Assembly (NCBI RefSeq): GCF_030814215.1
Contig: NZ_JAUSUT010000001.1
Coordinates: 5,828,001-5,892,000 of the forward strand
Length of the DNA stretch: 64,000 nucleotides
Source: Amycolatopsis thermophila
Lineage (GTDB): Bacteria; Actinomycetota; Actinomycetes; Mycobacteriales; Pseudonocardiaceae
Reading direction: 5' to 3'
In this document: positions 1 to 9,873 of the stretch, one piece after another
Numbering within the stretch: the first letter of the stretch is position 1
Layout of the letters: each line of letters opens with the position of its first letter
Notes under the pieces: model-generated
The model's database searches: none
Told to the model about the DNA's origin: nothing
Seen by the model: only the letters and a program-made list of their open reading frames with translations
Made by a program: the position numbers and the translations under genes

Positions 1-285
1 GCCGCGCTCCACCGGGTCGTCGAGGGGGCCGAGGCTGTCCAGCGCCGCGGTCATCGACCGGGCCAGTTCCTCCAGCGCGCGCTCCTTCACCGCTGCCAGC
101 AGCGCCTCGTGCCCGGCGAAGTGCCGGTAGGCGGCGGTCGGGGTGACGCCCACCGCCCGCGCGGCCGCCCGGATGGTGACCGCGGCGGGGCCGCCGGCCC
201 GGGCCAGTTCCGCGGCCGCCCGCACGAGGGCGTTGCGGAGATCGCCGTGGTGGTAGCCCGTTCGAACGGGCGCTGAGGAACTCAC
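1..285 (-). CDS. TetR-family transcriptional regulator (3' end outside window)
   Basis: The 95 visible codons encode the N-terminal DNA-binding domain of a TetR repressor, including the recognition-helix stretch VTPTAAYRHFAGHEALL and the typical YHHGDLRNAL opening. The ligand domain lies beyond the window. The GTG start at 285 is chosen because it begins just before the conserved domain; there is no strong Shine-Dalgarno sequence. The gene diverges from the MMPL exporter at 369, so it probably controls that exporter in response to a small molecule. Family and DNA-binding role are clear; the inducer is unknown. Confidence 0.85.
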   Translation of the reverse strand, partial: MSSSAPVRTGYHHGDLRNALVRAAAELARAGGPAAVTIRAAARAVGVTPTAAYRHFAGHEALLAAVKERALEELARSMTAALDSLGPLDDPVERG

Positions 286-289
286 AGGG

Positions 290-313
290 TGATGTTGACA
301 CCCGTACACATCA
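290..313. promoter_or_regulatory. Candidate TetR operator in divergent promoter
   Basis: TGATGT (290-295) and ACATCA (308-313) form a perfect 6-bp inverted repeat with a 12-bp spacer, between the TetR start and the MMPL start. A TTGACA hexamer (295-300) overlaps the left arm and could be a -35 element for the exporter. Operator function is inferred from position and symmetry. Confidence 0.45.
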
Positions 314-368
314 GTGGCAAGTTGACGGCCGCAAAGTTTACGCCTGCCAACTTCCATGGGAGGGCGCC

Positions 369-2537
369 ATGTTCGCTCGGCTCGGCCGGTTCGCCGCCGA
401 CCACGCCCGGCTCGTCCTCGTCGCCGCCGCCGTGCTCCTGGCCGGCGCCGCCGTGCTCGGGATGACGGCCTTCGGCAAACTCCAGTCGCAGGGGTTCGAC
501 GACCCCGGCTCCGAATCCAGCCGGGCCCGCCAGCTCGCCGAGACCCACTTCGGCGGCGAGGCCGACCTGCTGTTCCTCGTCCAGGCCCACGACGGCACGG
601 TCGACGACCCCGCCACCCGCGCCGCCGGCACCGCGCTCACCGACCGCCTCGCCGCGGACCCCGCCCTGGCCTCGGTCAGCTCGTACTGGCAGACCGCCGC
701 GCCCCCGCTGCGGGCCGCCGACGGCCGGTCCGCCCTCATCGTCACCCGGCCCGCGGACACCTCCAGCGAGGCCGTGCGGGCCATCGTGGACCGCTACCAG
801 GGCGACGCGGGCGTGGTCACCGTCACCGCGGGCGGCGGGGCGGCCGCCGGCCTCGACATCACCGACCAGGTCAGCCGCGACCTGCTGGTCGCCGAGATGA
901 TCGCCGTGCCGGTCATCCTCCTCCTGCTGTTCCTGGTCTTCGGCAGCGTCGTGGCGGCGCTGCTGCCACTGGTCGTCGGCGGGATCGCGGTACTGGGCAC
1001 CTTCGCCGAACTGGCGGTGTTCGGGTCGCTCACCGACGTGTCGGTGTTCGCGATCAACCTGACCACCGCGCTCGGGCTCGGCCTCGGCATCGACTACGCC
1101 CTGCTGATGGTGAGCCGGTTCCGGGAGGAACTGGGCGGCGGCACGGACACCCGCACCGCGGTGATCCGGACCGTGGCCAGCGCGGGCCGCACGATCACCT
1201 TCAGCGCCGCCACCGTCGCCGTCGCGCTCGCCGCGCTGCTGCTGTTCCCCCAGTACTTCCTGCGGTCCTTCGCCTACGCCGGCATCGGCGTCATCGTGAT
1301 CGCCATGGTCACGGCCCTGCTCGTCCTGCCCGCGCTGCTGAGCGTCCTCGGGCCGAGGGTGAACGCCGGGCGGCTGCCGTGGGCGCGCGGTCGCGCACCG
1401 AGCACGGTGTCGGCGTTCTGGGGCCGGGTCGCCGCGCAGGCGATGAAACGGCCGGCGCTCGCGGCGGTGCCGGTGCTCGTGGTGCTCGTCGCGGCCGCCA
1501 CTCCCCTGGCCGGCGTCCGGTTCGGCACGCCCGACGACCGCGTGCTGCCGGAGACCGCGGCCAGCCGCACCGTCGGCGACGCGCTGCGGGCGGACTTCCC
1601 CGGCAACGAAAGCCGCGCGATCGACGTCATCGCCGTCGGCCCCGGCGAGGCGACCGCCGACTACGCCAGCGGCCTGTCCGCCCTGCCCGGCGTCGACCAC
1701 GTGACTTCCAGCGCGGGCACCTTCGCCCACGGCCAACCCGCTGGTCCCGGCAACCCGACGCTGGCCGCGCCACAGGCGCAGCGCCTGTCGGTCGTCACCA
1801 CCGCCGACTCCCGCTCCCCGGAAGCCGAAGCGGTGGTCGCCGCAGTGCGGGCCCTGGCACCCCCGCCGGCAACCGAGGTCGCCGTCGGCGGCGACGCGGC
1901 CACCCTCGTCGACAGCAAGGACGCCATCGGCAGCCGCATCCCGCCAGCCGCCGGGCTGATCGCCGTGACCACGTTCATCCTCCTGTTCCTGTTCACCGGC
2001 AGCGTGCTGCAACCGCTGCGCGCGCTGCTGTTCAACCTGCTCAGCCTGTCCGCCACGATGGGCGTGATGGTGCTGGTCTTCCAGGAGGGCTTCGCCTCCG
2101 GTGCGCTCGGGTTCACGCCGCTTCCGCTGGACACGAGCATGCTGATGCTGCTGTTCTGCATCGCGTTCGGCCTGTCCATGGACTACGAGGTGTTCGTCGT
2201 CAGCCGCATCAAGGAAGCCCACGACCGGGGCCTGGACCCACGCGAGGCGGTCGTGCACGGGTTGTCCCGCACCGGCCGCATCGTCTCGGCGGCCGCCCTG
2301 CTGCTCGCGATCAGCGTGTTCGCCTTCGGCACCAGCGGGGTCAGCTTCATCCAGATGTTCGGGCTCGGCACGGGGCTGGCGATCCTCATCGACGCCACCC
2401 TCGTGCGCGGCGTGCTGCTGCCCGCGGGCATGCGGCTGCTCGGCCGCTACGCCTGGTGGGCCCCCAAGCCACTACGCCGGCTGCACGACCGCGTCGGCGT
2501 CGCCGAGGCCACCAGGGAACCCGCCGCGGTGCGCTAG
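369..2537 (+). CDS. MMPL-family RND transporter
   Basis: A 722-residue inner-membrane exporter of the MMPL/RND type, proton-driven, moving lipids or drugs. It has the family's duplicated layout: an N-terminal TM helix (about 13-33), an extracytoplasmic loop, a TM bundle from about 175 holding GLGIDYALLMVSRF (Asp242), a second loop, and a second bundle holding GLSMDYEVFVVSR (Asp605). Such Asp-Tyr pairs relay protons in MmpL proteins. The ATG at 369 follows a GGGAGGG Shine-Dalgarno. Its stop TAG shares three bases with the stop of the convergent DUF1684 gene (a common CTAG). The divergent TetR gene is the probable regulator. The substrate cannot be read from the sequence. Confidence 0.9.
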   Translation: MFARLGRFAADHARLVLVAAAVLLAGAAVLGMTAFGKLQSQGFDDPGSESSRARQLAETHFGGEADLLFLVQAHDGTVDDPATRAAGTALTDRLAADPALASVSSYWQTAAPPLRAADGRSALIVTRPADTSSEAVRAIVDRYQGDAGVVTVTAGGGAAAGLDITDQVSRDLLVAEMIAVPVILLLLFLVFGSVVAALLPLVVGGIAVLGTFAELAVFGSLTDVSVFAINLTTALGLGLGIDYALLMVSRFREELGGGTDTRTAVIRTVASAGRTITFSAATVAVALAALLLFPQYFLRSFAYAGIGVIVIAMVTALLVLPALLSVLGPRVNAGRLPWARGRAPSTVSAFWGRVAAQAMKRPALAAVPVLVVLVAAATPLAGVRFGTPDDRVLPETAASRTVGDALRADFPGNESRAIDVIAVGPGEATADYASGLSALPGVDHVTSSAGTFAHGQPAGPGNPTLAAPQAQRLSVVTTADSRSPEAEAVVAAVRALAPPPATEVAVGGDAATLVDSKDAIGSRIPPAAGLIAVTTFILLFLFTGSVLQPLRALLFNLLSLSATMGVMVLVFQEGFASGALGFTPLPLDTSMLMLLFCIAFGLSMDYEVFVVSRIKEAHDRGLDPREAVVHGLSRTGRIVSAAALLLAISVFAFGTSGVSFIQMFGLGTGLAILIDATLVRGVLLPAGMRLLGRYAWWAPKPLRRLHDRVGVAEATREPAAVR

Positions 2538-3304
2538 CGGCGCTCGAAGGGGATCTGCTCGCCCGCCTCCACCGGGAACGGCAACCGGTTCTCCGGTGGG
2601 GGCAGCGGGCACGTCGCCAGGTCGATGAACGCGCACGGCAGGTTCACCGCCCGGTTGAAGTCCAGCTCCACCCGCCCCTGCGCGTCCGGCGACGCGATCG
2701 CCAGGCTGCGGTTGGCCGCATACGTCGTCACGCCCGATGTGGCGTCGGTGAACAGCACCGACAACCCGGCCCCGCCCTTGCCGTTGAACGCGGTCAGCGC
2801 GTACTCCACGCCCGCGTGCGCGAACCGCAGCACGCCCGGCGACGAGTACACATGCGACAGTCCTTCCACGACCGCCCCGACGGTCACCGGCCGCGGCTCG
2901 GCGAACGGCTCGAACCGCCCCGGCAGCACCCACGCCGGATCCGGCTCGTAGGCGGGCACGCCGCGGAACGCGACCCGGACCGGCGCCGCCGGATCCCGCA
3001 ACCGCACCAGGTACCCGCCGCGGCGCGCGACCTCCACCACCCGGTCGCCGGCTTTCACCATCTCGCCCGGCCCGCTGTTGACCAGCTCGAACCGCGCCGT
3101 ACCGGACACGCCGAACTCCTCGCCCGGCTCCACCGCCACGACCGCCGCGTCACCGGCTTCGCGCCAGGTACCCGGAATCCCCTCGAACCGCTGCGGCTCG
3201 GGCGTCAGCCAGTGCCGCGCGGTGATGCTCAGCCAGCCGTGCGGCTCCGCGAGCACCCGCTCCCGCTCGGCGTGCCAGGCACGCCACTGGTCGGCGAACG
3301 TCAC
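2534..3304 (-). CDS. DUF1684 domain protein
   Basis: A 256-residue protein of the DUF1684 family, seen by the C-terminal signature FTDATSG...TY...[14 protein letters not shown] and the [10 protein letters not shown] motif. The family's function is not established. I place the start at the GTG of 3304 because GTGA overlaps the pafA stop by four bases, the usual layout for translational coupling; an upstream in-frame ATG at 3361 would lie inside pafA. No signal peptide is visible. Co-expression with pafA is inferred. In mycobacteria pafB and pafC follow pafA; here this gene takes that place. Confidence 0.8.
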   Translation of the reverse strand: MTFADQWRAWHAERERVLAEPHGWLSITARHWLTPEPQRFEGIPGTWREAGDAAVVAVEPGEEFGVSGTARFELVNSGPGEMVKAGDRVVEVARRGGYLVRLRDPAAPVRVAFRGVPAYEPDPAWVLPGRFEPFAEPRPVTVGAVVEGLSHVYSSPGVLRFAHAGVEYALTAFNGKGGAGLSVLFTDATSGVTTYAANRSLAIASPDAQGRVELDFNRAVNLPCAFIDLATCPLPPPENRLPFPVEAGEQIPFERR

Positions 3305-4659
3305 AGCGAACTGATCAGCCGGTCGACCCGCTCGTCCACCGCGCGGAACGGGTCCTTGCACAACACGGTCCGCTGCGCCTGGTCGTTGAGCTTCAGGTGC
3401 ACCCAGTCCACCGTGAAGTCCCGCCCGGCGGCCTGCGCGGCGGCGATGAAATCACCCCGCAGCTTCGCCCGCGTCGTCTGCGGCGGCGTGTCCTTGGCCA
3501 GCTCGATCTCGCCGTCGTCGGTGATCCGCCGCACGAGGCCCTTGCGCTGCAGCAGGTCGAACAGGCCCCGCCCGCGCCGGATGTCGTGGTAGGCCAGGTC
3601 CAGCTGCGCCACCCGCGGGCTGGACAGGTCCAGGTTGTGCTTGGCCCGGTACCGCTCCACCAGCCGGTGCTTGATCGCCCAGTCGATCTCGGTGTCGATC
3701 ATGCCGAAGTCCTGCTGCTCCACCGCGTCCAGCGCGCGACCCCACAGCTCCACCACCCGCTGCGCGGTCGGACCCGAGTCGTTGGCCTGGACGTGCTGCA
3801 CCGCGCGGCCGTAGTACTCGCGCTGGATGTCCAGCGCCGAGGCCTCCCGCCCGCCGGCCAGCTTCACCGGCCGCCGCCCCGTCAGGTCGTGGCTGATCTC
3901 CCGGATCGCCCGGATCGGGTTGTCCAGCGTGAAGTCCCGGAACTGCACACCCTGCTCGATCATCTCGAGCACCAGGTTCGCCGTGCCGATCTTCAGCAAC
4001 GTCGTCGGCTCGGCCATGTTCGAGTCGCCCACGATCACGTGCAACCGCCGGTACCGCTCCGCGTCGGCGTGCGGCTCGTCGCGCGTGTTGATGATCGGCC
4101 GCGACCGCGTGGTCGCGCTCGACACACCCTCCCAGATGTGCTCGGCCCGCTGCGACAGGCAGTACACCGCGCCCCGCGGCGTCTGGAGCACCTTGCCCGC
4201 ACCGCAGATCAGCTGGCGGGTCACCAGGAACGGCAGCAGCACGTCCGCGATCCGGGAGAACTCGCCCGCGCGCGTCACCAGGTAGTTCTCGTGACACCCG
4301 TAGGAGTTGCCCGCCGAGTCGGTGTTGTTCTTGAACAGGAAGATGTCCCCACCGATGCCCTCGTCGGCCAGTCGCCGCTCCGCGTCGACCAGCAGGTCCT
4401 CGAGGATCCGCTCACCGGCCTTGTCGTGCGTGACCAGCTGCACCAGGTCGTCGCACTCCGCGGTCGCGTACTCCGGGTGCGAACCGACGTCGAGGTAGAG
4501 CCGGGAGCCGTTGGACAGGAAGACGTTGGACGAGCGCCCCCACGACACGACCCGCCGGAACAGGTAGCGCGCCACCTCATCGGGCGAGAGCCGGCGCTGC
4601 CCGTGGAACGTGCAGGTGACGCCGAACTCGGTCTCGATGCCAAAAATCCGCCGCTGCAT
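3301..4659 (-). CDS. pafA: Pup--protein ligase PafA
   Basis: A 452-residue ATP-dependent ligase that joins the C-terminal glutamate of Pup to substrate lysines, marking them for the proteasome. The N-terminus [14 protein letters not shown] and the segment [17 protein letters not shown] carry the glutamine-synthetase-like active site; Asp57 is the expected catalytic base. [17 protein letters not shown] and [20 protein letters not shown] are shared with Dop. It is the last proteasome-system gene on this strand, about 1 kb beyond prcA with an oppositely oriented gene in between, so it probably has its own promoter in 4660-4842. Length is normal for the family. Confidence 0.97.
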   Translation of the reverse strand: MQRRIFGIETEFGVTCTFHGQRRLSPDEVARYLFRRVVSWGRSSNVFLSNGSRLYLDVGSHPEYATAECDDLVQLVTHDKAGERILEDLLVDAERRLADEGIGGDIFLFKNNTDSAGNSYGCHENYLVTRAGEFSRIADVLLPFLVTRQLICGAGKVLQTPRGAVYCLSQRAEHIWEGVSSATTRSRPIINTRDEPHADAERYRRLHVIVGDSNMAEPTTLLKIGTANLVLEMIEQGVQFRDFTLDNPIRAIREISHDLTGRRPVKLAGGREASALDIQREYYGRAVQHVQANDSGPTAQRVVELWGRALDAVEQQDFGMIDTEIDWAIKHRLVERYRAKHNLDLSSPRVAQLDLAYHDIRRGRGLFDLLQRKGLVRRITDDGEIELAKDTPPQTTRAKLRGDFIAAAQAAGRDFTVDWVHLKLNDQAQRTVLCKDPFRAVDERVDRLISSL

Positions 4660-4842
4660 CTCTCAATGCTAGGCGCTTTTGGCCCCCTCGCGGTGCGCCG
4701 TTCGGGCGGCGACACGCCGCGTGGTTGCCGCGTTCCGTGCCGGAACCGCGCGCGCAAGGCCCGTCACCTGGGGTTTCCCACCGTGTGGTCCGGGCCACCC
4801 GATAGAGTGCGACCAGGACTTTCGCGAGGGGATTGCCGAACC

Positions 4843-5640
4843 GTGACCGACCACGCGCTGCGAGCAGACTGCGCCAGCTGCTTCGGCCTGTGCTGCGTCG
4901 CACTGCCCTTCGCCGCCTCCGCCGACTTCGCCACCGACAAGGCCGCCGGCACACCCTGCGCCAACCTGCTCGACGACTTCCGCTGCGGCATCCACTCCCG
5001 GTTGCGCGAGAGCGGCTTCGCCGGCTGCACGGTCTACGACTGCTTCGGCGCCGGCCAGCGGATCTCCCAGGAGACCTTCGGCGGCCGCGACTGGCGGCGG
5101 CACCCCCGCAGCGCCCGCACGATGTTCACCGCCTTCCCGGTGATGCGGCAGCTGCACGAGCTGCTGTTCTACCTCACCGAAGCGCTCACCCTGCCCGCCG
5201 CGCGCCCGGTGCACGACGACCTGCGCGCCGCGCTCGAGGACACCGAACGCCTGGCCGGCTCCGGCCCCGACGACCTGGCCGCCCTCGACGTCAGCGGCCA
5301 CCGGGACCGCGTCAGCGAACTCCTGCTGCGCGTCAGCGAACTCGCCCGCGGCGGACGCGGCAAGAACCGCCGCGGCGCCGACCTCATCGGCAAGAAACTG
5401 CGCCGCGCGAACCTGCGTGCGGCCAACCTGCGCGGCGCCCTCCTGATCGGCGCCGACCTGCGCGAGGCCGACCTGCGCGACGCGGACCTGATCGGCGCCG
5501 ACTTCCGGGGAGCCGACCTCGCGGGCGCCGACCTCACCGGTTCGCTGTTCCTCACCCAGGCCCAGCTCAACGCCGCCCGCGGCGACGCCACCACACGCCT
5601 GCCCGCCGCCCTCGCCCACCCCGCCCACTGGCGCCCCTGA
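4843..5640 (+). CDS. Cys-rich N-terminus plus pentapeptide-repeat protein
   Basis: A 265-residue protein with two parts. The first 75 residues hold a cysteine cluster (DCASCFGLCC, then single Cys, then GCTVYDCFG) that could bind zinc or an iron-sulfur cluster. Residues about 180-245 form pentapeptide repeats of the A(D/N)LxG type (GADL, RANLR, AANLR, GADLR), which fold into a quadrilateral beta-helix. The GTG at 4843 follows a GAGGGG Shine-Dalgarno. It lies opposite to and between pafA and prcA, inside the proteasome island. No function is established; a link to proteolysis rests on position only. Confidence 0.8.
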   Translation: MTDHALRADCASCFGLCCVALPFAASADFATDKAAGTPCANLLDDFRCGIHSRLRESGFAGCTVYDCFGAGQRISQETFGGRDWRRHPRSARTMFTAFPVMRQLHELLFYLTEALTLPAARPVHDDLRAALEDTERLAGSGPDDLAALDVSGHRDRVSELLLRVSELARGGRGKNRRGADLIGKKLRRANLRAANLRGALLIGADLREADLRDADLIGADFRGADLAGADLTGSLFLTQAQLNAARGDATTRLPAALAHPAHWRP

Positions 5641-5650
5641 CCAAGCAAAA

Positions 5651-5676
5651 GGCCCCCGGCACCAGGACCGGGGGCC
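5651..5676 (-). terminator. Rho-independent terminator after prcA
   Basis: A perfect 9-bp stem, GGCCCCCGG (5651-5659) and CCGGGGGCC (5668-5676), with an 8-nt loop. On the minus strand it is followed by TTTTGCTT, so it best ends the pup-prcB-prcA transcript; it may also stop the convergent pentapeptide gene. Confidence 0.8.
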
Positions 5677-5691
5677 ATCACAGGGACAGGA

Positions 5692-6438
5692 TCAGCTCGC
5701 GGGCGGCGTCCCGCCGTCCTCCGGCTTCGCGTCACCGGCGTCGGCCGCCGGCTCCACCGGCAGCAGCGCATCCAGCGCCGCACCCTGGATCCGCCGGAAC
5801 TTGCGGCCCGGCCGCTCCCGGTCCAGCACCGCGACCTCCAGCTTCAACGGCGCACTGTCCCCGTTGTTGCTCACGGCCCGCAGCGCACCCAGAGCGACCT
5901 GCAGCGCATCCCGGACCTCGAGGCCGTCCTCGTAGGTCTCCTTCAGCTTGTTCGCCACCGGCTCCGTCTGACCACCGGTCACCACGTAGCGCGGCTCGTC
6001 GAAGATCGACCCGTCATAGGTCAGCCGGAACAGCTGGTCCTCCTCCGGCGCCGACCCGACCTCGGCCACGCACAGCTCCACCTCGTAGGGCTTGAGCTGC
6101 TCGGTGAAGATGCTGCCCAGCGTCGCCGCGTAGGCGTTGGCCAGCGCACGCGCCGTCACGTCCCGCCGGTCGTACTGGTAGCCCTTCAGGTCCGCGTGCC
6201 GGATACCGGCGACCCGCAGGTTCTCGTACTCGCTGTACCGGCCGACCGCGGCGAACCCGATCCGGTCGTAGATCTCGGAGATCTTGTGCAGGGTGGTCGA
6301 CGGGTTCTCCGCCACGAACAGCACACCGCTGCGGTACTTCAGCACGACCACACTCCGGCCGCGCGCGATGCCCTTGCGCGCGAGCTCCGAGCGCTCGCGC
6401 ATCAACTGCTCGGGAGAGGCGTACAGCGGCAGCGTCAC
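5692..6438 (-). CDS. prcA: Proteasome subunit alpha
   Basis: The 248-residue alpha subunit forms the outer heptameric rings of the 20S proteasome, gating entry and docking Mpa. Hallmarks are [22 protein letters not shown] at the N-terminus and the core [14 protein letters not shown], followed by [19 protein letters not shown]. There is no N-terminal catalytic Thr, as expected for alpha. The C-terminus is an acidic, low-complexity tail. The GTG at 6438 follows GGAG with good spacing, 59 bp after prcB. Cotranscribed with prcB and terminated by the hairpin at 5651. Confidence 0.97.
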   Translation of the reverse strand: MTLPLYASPEQLMRERSELARKGIARGRSVVVLKYRSGVLFVAENPSTTLHKISEIYDRIGFAAVGRYSEYENLRVAGIRHADLKGYQYDRRDVTARALANAYAATLGSIFTEQLKPYEVELCVAEVGSAPEEDQLFRLTYDGSIFDEPRYVVTGGQTEPVANKLKETYEDGLEVRDALQVALGALRAVSNNGDSAPLKLEVAVLDRERPGRKFRRIQGAALDALLPVEPAADAGDAKPEDGGTPPAS

Positions 6439-6497
6439 GGTGGGGCTCCAAGAATGCTCGAGGGAAGGAAACTTCGGCTACGCGGGCGGCCGGACCG

Positions 6498-7352
6498 TCA
6501 CGTCCGTCCGCGGGTGGCCTGTTCGGCCCGGCCCGTGACGACCGTCTCGGCCACAGCGGCGGCCTGCTCGTCCGGTAGCCGCACAGAGCCGCGCTCCGCG
6601 GTGATCGTCACCAGGGTAGGGAAGATCCGGCGCACCAGGTCCGGCCCACCGGTGGCACTGTCGTCGTCGGCCGCGTCGTACAACGCCTCGACCGCCGTGC
6701 GCACCGCGCTCTCCTCATCGGCGTCCGGGTCGTACAGCTTCTTCAGCGCCGACTTCGCGAACAGCGAGCCCGACCCGATCGCGTGGTAGCCCGCCTTCTC
6801 CTCGTACCGGCCACCGGTCACGTCGTAGGACACGATCCGGCCGGCCCGCTTCGGGTCGTCGGCCTCGATGTCGTAGCCGACGAACAACGGCAGCGCCGCC
6901 AGACCGGCCATCGCCACGTCCAGGTTGCCCTTGACCATCGTGGCCAGCTTGTTCGTCTTGCCGTCCAGCGACAGCGGAACGCCCTCGATCTTCTCGTAGT
7001 GCGCCAGCTCCACCGCGTACAACCGCACCAGCTCGAGCGCGATGCCGGCGCTGCCCGCGATGCCCACCGCCGAGTACGCGTCGACGACGTGGACCTTCTC
7101 CATGTCGCGCGACGCGATCAGGTTGCCCGAGGTCGCCCGGCGGTCACCGGCGACCAGCACGCCACCGGCGAATGTCACGGCGACGATCGTGGTGCCGTGC
7201 GGCGCCTCCACCGCACCGGCGTTCGACAGCTGCCGGCGCCCCGGCAGCAGGTCAGGCGCCTGCATGCGCAGGAACTCGGCGAACGACGACGTCGTGCTCG
7301 AGAAGAAGGCAGCGGGCAGCGCGGAGCCCGCCGGGCCCGAGGTGTGTTCCAT
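6498..7352 (-). CDS. prcB: Proteasome subunit beta
   Basis: The 284-residue proteolytic subunit of the 20S core. A 53-residue propeptide ends in the sequence APHG, and autocleavage would expose Thr54 (TTIVAVTF) as the catalytic nucleophile; the following [13 protein letters not shown] holds the Asp and Lys-region residues of the Ntn-hydrolase site. The mature chain would be 231 residues. It lies 117 bp downstream of pup, an unusually long gap holding a hairpin, and 59 bp upstream of prcA. Chain function is certain from motif and context. Confidence 0.97.
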   Translation of the reverse strand: MEHTSGPAGSALPAAFFSSTTSSFAEFLRMQAPDLLPGRRQLSNAGAVEAPHGTTIVAVTFAGGVLVAGDRRATSGNLIASRDMEKVHVVDAYSAVGIAGSAGIALELVRLYAVELAHYEKIEGVPLSLDGKTNKLATMVKGNLDVAMAGLAALPLFVGYDIEADDPKRAGRIVSYDVTGGRYEEKAGYHAIGSGSLFAKSALKKLYDPDADEESAVRTAVEALYDAADDDSATGGPDLVRRIFPTLVTITAERGSVRLPDEQAAAVAETVVTGRAEQATRGRT

Positions 7353-7385
7353 ACGTGCTCGTGGTTCCCATCGACGAAGTGTGGC

Positions 7386-7409
7386 GCTCCCGCGACGCTC
7401 CGCGGGAGC
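7386..7409 (-). promoter_or_regulatory. Hairpin between pup and prcB
   Basis: GCTCCCGCG (7386-7394) and CGCGGGAGC (7401-7409) form a perfect 9-bp stem with a 6-nt loop in the 117-bp gap between pup and prcB. No T-tract follows on the minus strand, so it is more likely an mRNA stability, processing or attenuation element than a full terminator. Function is inferred. Confidence 0.45.
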
Positions 7410-7469
7410 ACGACAACCGGCACTACAAGCTTCTCGGTGCGGCCACCCTAACGGCCGCCGGTGAGCGGG

Positions 7470-7664
7470 CTACTCGCCGCCCTTCTGCACGTACGCCCGC
7501 ACGAAATCCTCGGCGTTCTCCTCGAGCACGTCGTCGATCTCGTCCAGGATCGTGTCGACGTCCTCACCCAGCTTCTCGCGGCGTTCCTGGCCGGCCGGGG
7601 CACCACCCTCGACCTCGTCGTCGGAGCCGCCGCCACCGTGCTTCTCGATCTTCTCCTGAGCCAT
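7470..7664 (-). CDS. pup: Prokaryotic ubiquitin-like protein Pup (GGE form)
   Basis: A 64-residue, largely disordered modifier that PafA attaches to lysines. The conserved C-terminal helix GEDVDTILDEIDDVLEENAE binds the Mpa coiled coil. The chain ends QKGGE: the last codon before TAG is GAG, so this Pup already carries the terminal glutamate and does not need Dop deamidation, unlike the GGQ form of mycobacteria. The N-terminal part is Gly/Glu-rich. It sits 70 bp after dop and 117 bp before prcB. Confidence 0.97.
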   Translation of the reverse strand: MAQEKIEKHGGGGSDDEVEGGAPAGQERREKLGEDVDTILDEIDDVLEENAEDFVRAYVQKGGE

Positions 7665-7734
7665 CTCGCCTCCCGGTGAGTCCTGTCCCTAGCCTACCCA
7701 GAGACCACGACAATCGGTGGTTTTCCCGCGACCG

Positions 7735-9237
7735 TCAGTCCGAACCCGTCAGCGCCTCGACCAGTTCCTCGGCCGTCGCCGACTCGTCCAGCAACCGCCC
7801 GACGTGCGCCTTCGTGCCCCGCAACGGCTCCAGTGTCGGGATCCGGACCAGTGACTCACGGCCCACGTCGAAGATCACCGAATCCCACGACGCGGCCGCG
7901 ATCGACGTCGCGTACTTCTCCAGCGCCCGCCCCCGGAAGTACGCTCGGGTGTCCTCCGGCGGGTTCGTGATCGCCGACTGCACCTCCTCCTCGGTGACCA
8001 GCCGCTTCATCGAGCCACGCGCCACCAGCCGGTTGTACAGGCCCTTCTGCAGCCGCACGTCCGAGTACTGCAGGTCCACCAGGTGCAGCCGCGGCGCCGC
8101 CCAGCCCAGGTTGTCCCGCTGCCGGTACCCCTCCAGCAGCCGCAGCTTCGCCGGCCAGTCCAGCCGGTCGGCGCACTCCGCCGGATCCCGCGCCAGAGCG
8201 TCCAGGACCTCGCCCCAGACCCGCAGCACCTCCTTGGACACCGCGTCCCCACCCGTGCGCTCCAGGTGCGCCGCCGCCAGCTCGTGGTAGGCGAACTGCA
8301 GGTCCAGCCCCGTGTACTTGCGGCCGTTGGCCAGCGGCACCTTCGCCTTCAACGTCGGATCGTGGCTGATCTGGTGCACCGCGCGCACCGGCTCGTCCAG
8401 CTTCAGGTCGTCGAACCGCTGCCCGGCCTCGATCATGTCCAGCACCAGCGCCGTGGTGCCCAGCTTCAGGTACGTCGAGTACTCGGCCATGTTCGCGTCA
8501 CCGATGATGACGTGCAGCCGCCGGTACTTGTCCGCGTCGGCGTGCGGCTCGTCACGGGTGTTGATGATGCCCCGCTTCAGCGTCGTCTCCAGGCCGACCT
8601 CGACCTCGATGTAGTCCGAGCGCTGCGACAGCTGGAACCCCGCCTCCTCACCCTGCGGGCCGATGCCCACCCGGCCCGAGCCGGTGACCACCTGCCGCGA
8701 GGCGAAAAACGGCGTCAGACCCGAGATCACCGACGTGAACGGCGTCGACCGGGACATCAGGTAGTTCTCGTGGGTGCCGTAGCTGGCGCCCTTGCCGTCC
8801 ACGTTGTTCTTGTACAACTGCAGCACGGGCTGCCCCGGCACGGTGGCCGCGCGCATCGCGGCCTCCTCCATCACCCGCTCGCCCGCCTTGTCCCAGATGA
8901 CCCCGTCACGCGGGTTCGTCACCTCGGGCGCCGAGTACTCCGGGTGGGCGTGGTCCACGTACAACCGCGCCCCGTTGGTCAGGATGACGTTCGCCGCGCC
9001 CAGGTCCTCCACGTCCGGGTCGTGACCCGGCCCGCCCGGCCCCGCCAGGTCGAAGCCCCGTGCGTCCCGCAGCGGCGACTCGACCTCGTAGTCCCACCGC
9101 GCGCGGCGCGCCCGCGGGATGTCCGCGGCCGCCGCGTAGGCCAGTACGACCTGCGTCGATGTCAGTACCGGGTTGGCCGTCGCGTCGCCCGGCACGGCGA
9201 TGCCGTACTCGACTTCGGTTCCCATGATCCGCCGCAT
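7735..9237 (-). CDS. dop: Dop, depupylase / Pup deamidase
   Basis: A 500-residue PafA paralogue that removes Pup from substrates and, in GGQ organisms, deamidates Pup. The N-terminal [13 protein letters not shown], the catalytic region [16 protein letters not shown] with Asp95, [17 protein letters not shown] and [18 protein letters not shown] are all family marks. The stretch before Asp95 (about 42-80) is the Dop-specific loop that PafA lacks. As the local Pup ends in GGE, depupylation is its likely only task here. It starts the dop-pup-prcB-prcA gene order. Confidence 0.96.
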   Translation of the reverse strand: MRRIMGTEVEYGIAVPGDATANPVLTSTQVVLAYAAAADIPRARRARWDYEVESPLRDARGFDLAGPGGPGHDPDVEDLGAANVILTNGARLYVDHAHPEYSAPEVTNPRDGVIWDKAGERVMEEAAMRAATVPGQPVLQLYKNNVDGKGASYGTHENYLMSRSTPFTSVISGLTPFFASRQVVTGSGRVGIGPQGEEAGFQLSQRSDYIEVEVGLETTLKRGIINTRDEPHADADKYRRLHVIIGDANMAEYSTYLKLGTTALVLDMIEAGQRFDDLKLDEPVRAVHQISHDPTLKAKVPLANGRKYTGLDLQFAYHELAAAHLERTGGDAVSKEVLRVWGEVLDALARDPAECADRLDWPAKLRLLEGYRQRDNLGWAAPRLHLVDLQYSDVRLQKGLYNRLVARGSMKRLVTEEEVQSAITNPPEDTRAYFRGRALEKYATSIAAASWDSVIFDVGRESLVRIPTLEPLRGTKAHVGRLLDESATAEELVEALTGSD

Positions 9238-9327
9238 GTCCCAAGCCTACGGGTCGAGCGCCGCAACGGTGAGCGGGCCACCGGTTGCGACCAGGTAAAG
9301 CACCCGGTTCTGCGATGCTGGGAGGCG

Positions 9328-9843
9328 ATGGTGGACAGCGCCGGCGAAATGGTCGCCCACTACGACGCCGCGGGGCGCGTCGTGGGCCGGGTGCGGCGCG
9401 CCGACATGCGCGAACACGGTCTCTGGCACGCCGCGACACTGGTCCTGGTGCTCTCCGGCGACGGCTCGCGCGCCTACGTGCACCGGCGCTCGCCGGACAA
9501 GGACGTCTTCCCGGGCCTGTACGACTGCTGGGCGGGCGGAGTGGTCGCGGCGGGCGAATCCCCCGCCGAGGGCGCCGAACGCGAACTGGCGGAGGAACTG
9601 GGCGTCCACGACGTCGCGCTGCGGCCGCTGTTCACGTTCACCTTCGATCGCCCACCGGTCCGGTGCCACTACTTCGCCTACCAGACGCAGTGGGACGGGC
9701 CGGTCGTCCACCAGCCGGAGGAGATCGTGGACGGCCGCTGGATGCCGCTGGACGAGCTGCGCGCGTTCGCCGAGGACCCGGAAAGCCCTTTCGTGCCCGA
9801 CGGCAGGCACGCGATCCGGGAGTGGTTCAGCCGTTCCGGGTAA
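9328..9843 (+). CDS. NUDIX hydrolase
   Basis: A 171-residue NUDIX enzyme. The full NUDIX box GX5EX7REUXEEXGU is present as GGVVAAGESP...ERELAEELGV, which binds Mg2+ and the diphosphate. The HGLWHAATLVLVL and DVFPGLYDCWAGG stretches resemble the YfcD / isopentenyl-diphosphate isomerase-like branch. The ATG at 9328 follows GGAGG by four bases. It is divergent from dop with about 90 bp between them. The substrate, a nucleoside diphosphate derivative or a similar compound, cannot be told from sequence. Confidence 0.9.
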   Translation: MVDSAGEMVAHYDAAGRVVGRVRRADMREHGLWHAATLVLVLSGDGSRAYVHRRSPDKDVFPGLYDCWAGGVVAAGESPAEGAERELAEELGVHDVALRPLFTFTFDRPPVRCHYFAYQTQWDGPVVHQPEEIVDGRWMPLDELRAFAEDPESPFVPDGRHAIREWFSRSG

Positions 9844-9873
9844 CGCTTTCCGGTCAAGGCCGGCCCCGGACTC

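Noticed and set aside
282..2258. Long open frame opposite the MMPL gene
   Set aside because: His/Gln/Gly-rich low-complexity translation typical of antisense high-GC frames.
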